9,303 bases of DNA from assembly GCA_026193355.1 (NCBI GenBank), contig JAPHTL010000180.1:1-9303 (forward strand), given 5' to 3'. The stretch is from Rhodospirillales bacterium (GTDB lineage: Bacteria; Pseudomonadota; Alphaproteobacteria; Rhodospirillales; JAPHTL01). Below are positions 7,318 through 9,303 of the stretch, piece after piece; the first letter of the stretch is position 1, and every line of letters starts with the position of its first letter. A program made the translations under genes and the position numbers. The notes below the pieces were generated by a model. It was not told the DNA's origin and searched no databases. It worked only from the letters and a program-made list of their open reading frames with translations.

Positions 7318-8181
7318 TTGAGCACACCAAACTGGGGTAAAAAGAAACCGCAGGAAGAAAGTGAAGACTGGCTGACGACTTACGCCGACGCCATCACCCT
7401 CCTCATGGCATTTTTCGTGATGCTGGTATCCATCTCGAAAGTCGAACTCCCCCTTTATGAAAAGGTCGCGGCGGGCATCGCCAAGGAAATCGGCAAGCGC
7501 GAAAGCGTAAGCCCCTTACAGCTTCTGAAAATTGACCTCCAGGACATCGTTTTTTCATTGAAGGCGGAACAGGCTGCCGGCGTCGGGACCGATTCCGAAG
7601 GTCTGGTAATGGAGCTGGACGGATCCGCACTGTTTGAGATCGGCGCGGCAACCATCCGCCAGCAGGCGACGCCGTTGCTTCTGGGCCTGAGCCAGCAGTT
7701 GAACGCCCCTCGCTACAAGGCTTTCACCGTCGCCGTCGAAGGCCACACGGACGACGACCCGATCAGCACGCCGGTTTACCCTTCGAACTGGGAACTTTCA
7801 TCTGGGCGCGCTGCGTCCGTGGTGCGCTTTTTCATTGAACAGGGCGTAGCCCCACAACGGCTCAAGGCCGTAGGATTTGCCGACACACAACCCAAGTATC
7901 CGAATCGCAAGGTGGATGGAACGCCCCTGCCTGAAAACAAGGCGGAAAACCGCCGGGTCGTCATCCGCATCAGGGCCTATCCCGCCGTCTATGACTACGG
8001 AAATATAGGGCGGCGCATGGGTGGTGAGGACATGTCCTCACTCGTCGGAACAACGCCAACGGCCGATTCGCCGGATACAGCCCCGGATGCAACCACTGAA
8101 AACGAACAAGACAGGGAAATGACACCGCCACACGAAAGCGACACGGGGCAGAGTCAGGGGAACGCATCGCCGTCACAATAG
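7318..8181 (+). CDS. motB: MotB/PomB-family peptidoglycan-anchored stator subunit (OmpA-like C-terminal domain)
   Basis: The 287-residue partner of the MotA-like protein has one N-terminal membrane helix (about 20-40) with the family motif DWLTTYADAITLLMAFFVML. D24 is the expected ion-binding aspartate of the channel. After a plug/linker region (41-95), an OmpA-like peptidoglycan-binding domain (about 97-220) shows VEGHTDDDPI, SNWELSSGRAASV (N157, R164) and NRRVVIRI. Residues 228-287 form a Ser/Thr/Asp/Glu-rich tail likely to be disordered. The TTG start is chosen because an in-frame stop (7312-7314) lies just upstream, GGGTGG (7306-7311) sits six bases before it, and the first internal ATG (codon 30) would remove the motif with D24. 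The gene ends 24 bp before the stop of the convergent hydrolase gene. Confidence 0.9.
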   Translation: MSTPNWGKKKPQEESEDWLTTYADAITLLMAFFVMLVSISKVELPLYEKVAAGIAKEIGKRESVSPLQLLKIDLQDIVFSLKAEQAAGVGTDSEGLVMELDGSALFEIGAATIRQQATPLLLGLSQQLNAPRYKAFTVAVEGHTDDDPISTPVYPSNWELSSGRAASVVRFFIEQGVAPQRLKAVGFADTQPKYPNRKVDGTPLPENKAENRRVVIRIRAYPAVYDYGNIGRRMGGEDMSSLVGTTPTADSPDTAPDATTENEQDREMTPPHESDTGQSQGNASPSQ

Positions 8182-8205
8182 GGCGATAAGTTCGTTAACG
8201 CTAAA

Positions 8206-9030
8206 TCAGCCAACAAGACGGATCATATTGTCCCGTGCGACGAAAGCCTGGGGCCAGACGGAGGATGCCTTTTCCTCAAGCCTTTCCATGAAGGCGTCAT
8301 CGTGGTCGGGGTCGTGGTGGAATATCGCCATCGACTTGACGCCGGCGGCCTTGCACAGTCGAACCCCCTCTTCCCAGGTTGAATGCCCCCAGCCGACCTT
8401 GTCGACGAATTCCTGTTCCGTATAGGTGCTGTCGTAGATCACCAGGTCGGCCCCTTCGATCAGGGACAGGATGTTCTGATCCGGCTTTCCCGGGACATGC
8501 TCCGTATCCGTGATCAGGCAGACGGAGTTACCGCTGTGCTCAATCCGATAGCCCGTCGAGCCGTTCGGATGGTTCAGCGGGCATGTTTTGACCGTAAAAC
8601 CGCCAGAGAGCGTAAGGGTTTCACCCACCTTGAAATCCTCAAAGGTCAGGTCCGCCTTCATGGCGCCAAGGGGAATGGGGAACATGGGGTTGGCCATCTG
8701 GTTGGCCAGAACGCTCTCGATCCCACCCAAATCGGCAAGATGCCCCGCCATGATGTGAAACTTGTTGCCGGGTTCAAAGGCCGGGCTGAAGAATGGAAAA
8801 CCGTTTATGTGATCCCAATGCGTATGGGTAAGCAGCAGGGTCGCCTCGCGCACCCCGGCGTTGGTCAATTCACGGCCAAGGTTCCTGATGCCCGTACCGG
8901 CGTCAAGAATCAGACGGGACCCACCTGCGTCGACCTCAATGCAACTGGTGTTGCCGCCATAGGTGACGTGGGATGGCGAAGGACAGGCTATGCTGCCACG
9001 AACCCCCCAGAATTTGACACGCATTACCAT
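8206..9030 (-). CDS. MBL-fold metallohydrolase (PhnP/RNase Z-like superfamily)
   Basis: The 274-residue cytoplasmic protein has a metallo-beta-lactamase fold without signal peptide. It opens with KFWGVRGSIACPSP and YGGNTSCIEVDAGG, then LILDAGTGIRNLG. The metal site is complete: THTHWDH (68-74: H69, H71, D73, H74), H154 (LNHPNG), D175 (ITDTEH) and H238 (IFHHDPDH), with H216 (GWGHST) as another likely active-site histidine. This arrangement resembles phosphodiesterase- and RNase Z-like members of COG1234/1235 rather than beta-lactamases, so a phosphodiester substrate is plausible but the actual one cannot be read from sequence. The ATG at 9030 is preferred over the in-frame ATG two codons later because GGAG at 9039-9042 lies eight bases upstream. 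It follows the SAM hydrolase gene by 33 bp on the same strand, suggesting co-transcription. Confidence 0.88.
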   Translation of the reverse strand: MVMRVKFWGVRGSIACPSPSHVTYGGNTSCIEVDAGGSRLILDAGTGIRNLGRELTNAGVREATLLLTHTHWDHINGFPFFSPAFEPGNKFHIMAGHLADLGGIESVLANQMANPMFPIPLGAMKADLTFEDFKVGETLTLSGGFTVKTCPLNHPNGSTGYRIEHSGNSVCLITDTEHVPGKPDQNILSLIEGADLVIYDSTYTEQEFVDKVGWGHSTWEEGVRLCKAAGVKSMAIFHHDPDHDDAFMERLEEKASSVWPQAFVARDNMIRLVG

Positions 9031-9063
9031 CGAACAGGCTCCGCTCTAATACGTAATTATCCC

Positions 9064-9303
9064 TCAGGAGCCTGCGCCAACCGAGACTTCAGCTCCAATA
9101 CCGAGAGACAAAATCTGTTCGGCGCTTGATTTATTGGCCGTTATTTCAACCAGGCCATTACTGTTTTCATACCAGAACAATCCTCCGGTTGGAACTTCCG
9201 AAAAAGTCCGCGCCCAAGAAATTTTCTCATTACCGACGAAAAATCTCGTTTCCTTGCCGAGAACGCACCCCCTGATACCAAGAATCACGTTGCCGAATGC
9301 ATC
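9064..9303 (-). CDS. SAM hydroxide adenosyltransferase (DUF62 / SAM hydrolase), C-terminal domain, partial
   Basis: The minus-strand frame is open from the window edge to the TGA at 9066-9064, giving 79 residues with the start outside the window. The readable part begins DAFGNVILGIRG, matching the D-x-FGN-l-x-t-N-I segment that opens the C-terminal beta-barrel of DUF62 proteins. It later shows GLFWYENSNGLVEITANKSS followed by AEQILSLGIGAEVSV, matching the family's closing pattern (aliphatic-x-S/N-x-G-x-LEIA...GSAA...LG). These enzymes hydrolyse S-adenosylmethionine to adenosine and methionine. The N-terminal domain is not visible, so catalytic residues cannot be checked. The conserved N of the FGN-l-x-t-N motif is replaced by G here, and the fragment is rather divergent. 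Likely in an operon with the MBL-fold gene 33 bp downstream. Confidence 0.65.
   Translation of the reverse strand, partial: DAFGNVILGIRGCVLGKETRFFVGNEKISWARTFSEVPTGGLFWYENSNGLVEITANKSSAEQILSLGIGAEVSVGAGS

Noticed and set aside
8182..8205. Bidirectional terminator between the MotB-like and MBL genes
   Set aside because: Only a short CGTTAACG palindrome is present, with no GC-rich stem or T-tract.
8383..9129. Plus-strand open frame of 248 codons opposite the MBL hydrolase gene
   Set aside because: It is antisense to a gene with a complete metal-binding motif set, has no recognisable domain, and runs into the SAM hydrolase gene on the other strand.

Overview
The window most resembles the chromosome of an alphaproteobacterium, probably a free-living or aquatic relative of the Rhodospirillales. 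This rests on moderately GC-rich coding sequence, the style of the CHASE2-type cyclase and PomA-like stator proteins, and the compact gene layout. It is an inference from protein character, not a phylogenetic placement. There is no sign of an insertion sequence, prophage, CRISPR array, tRNA or rRNA.

Layout, left to right. Bases 1-636 (+) encode the C-terminal part of a TolC-family outer-membrane channel. Only 3 bp beyond its stop, a convergent gene (640-2883, -) encodes a CHASE2-domain class III adenylate cyclase. A 226-bp divergent intergenic region follows. Next comes a two-gene unit (+): a type I secretion ABC permease/ATPase (3110-5023) and its HlyD-family membrane fusion protein (5020-6309), overlapping by 4 bp (ATGA). 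After a 185-bp gap with a perfect TATAAT box inside a near-perfect palindrome, a second pair (+) encodes a MotA/PomA-family channel protein (6495-7295) and a MotB/PomB-family OmpA-like protein (7318-8181, TTG start). The right end is a minus-strand pair: an MBL-fold metallohydrolase (8206-9030), preceded by the C-terminal end of a SAM hydroxide adenosyltransferase (DUF62) gene cut by the window edge (9064-9303).

Functionally, the TolC, ABC and HlyD proteins would make a complete type I secretion system spanning both membranes. The secreted substrate is not in the window and may lie upstream of the TolC gene. The most interesting feature is the neighbourhood: a cAMP-producing sensor gene sits inside the secretion locus, and a stator-like ion-channel pair lies directly downstream. 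This recalls Salmonella SPI-4, where the MotAB-like SiiA/SiiB channel works with the SiiCDF type I system and its giant adhesin. An ordinary flagellar stator that happens to lie next to a secretion operon remains the simpler explanation.
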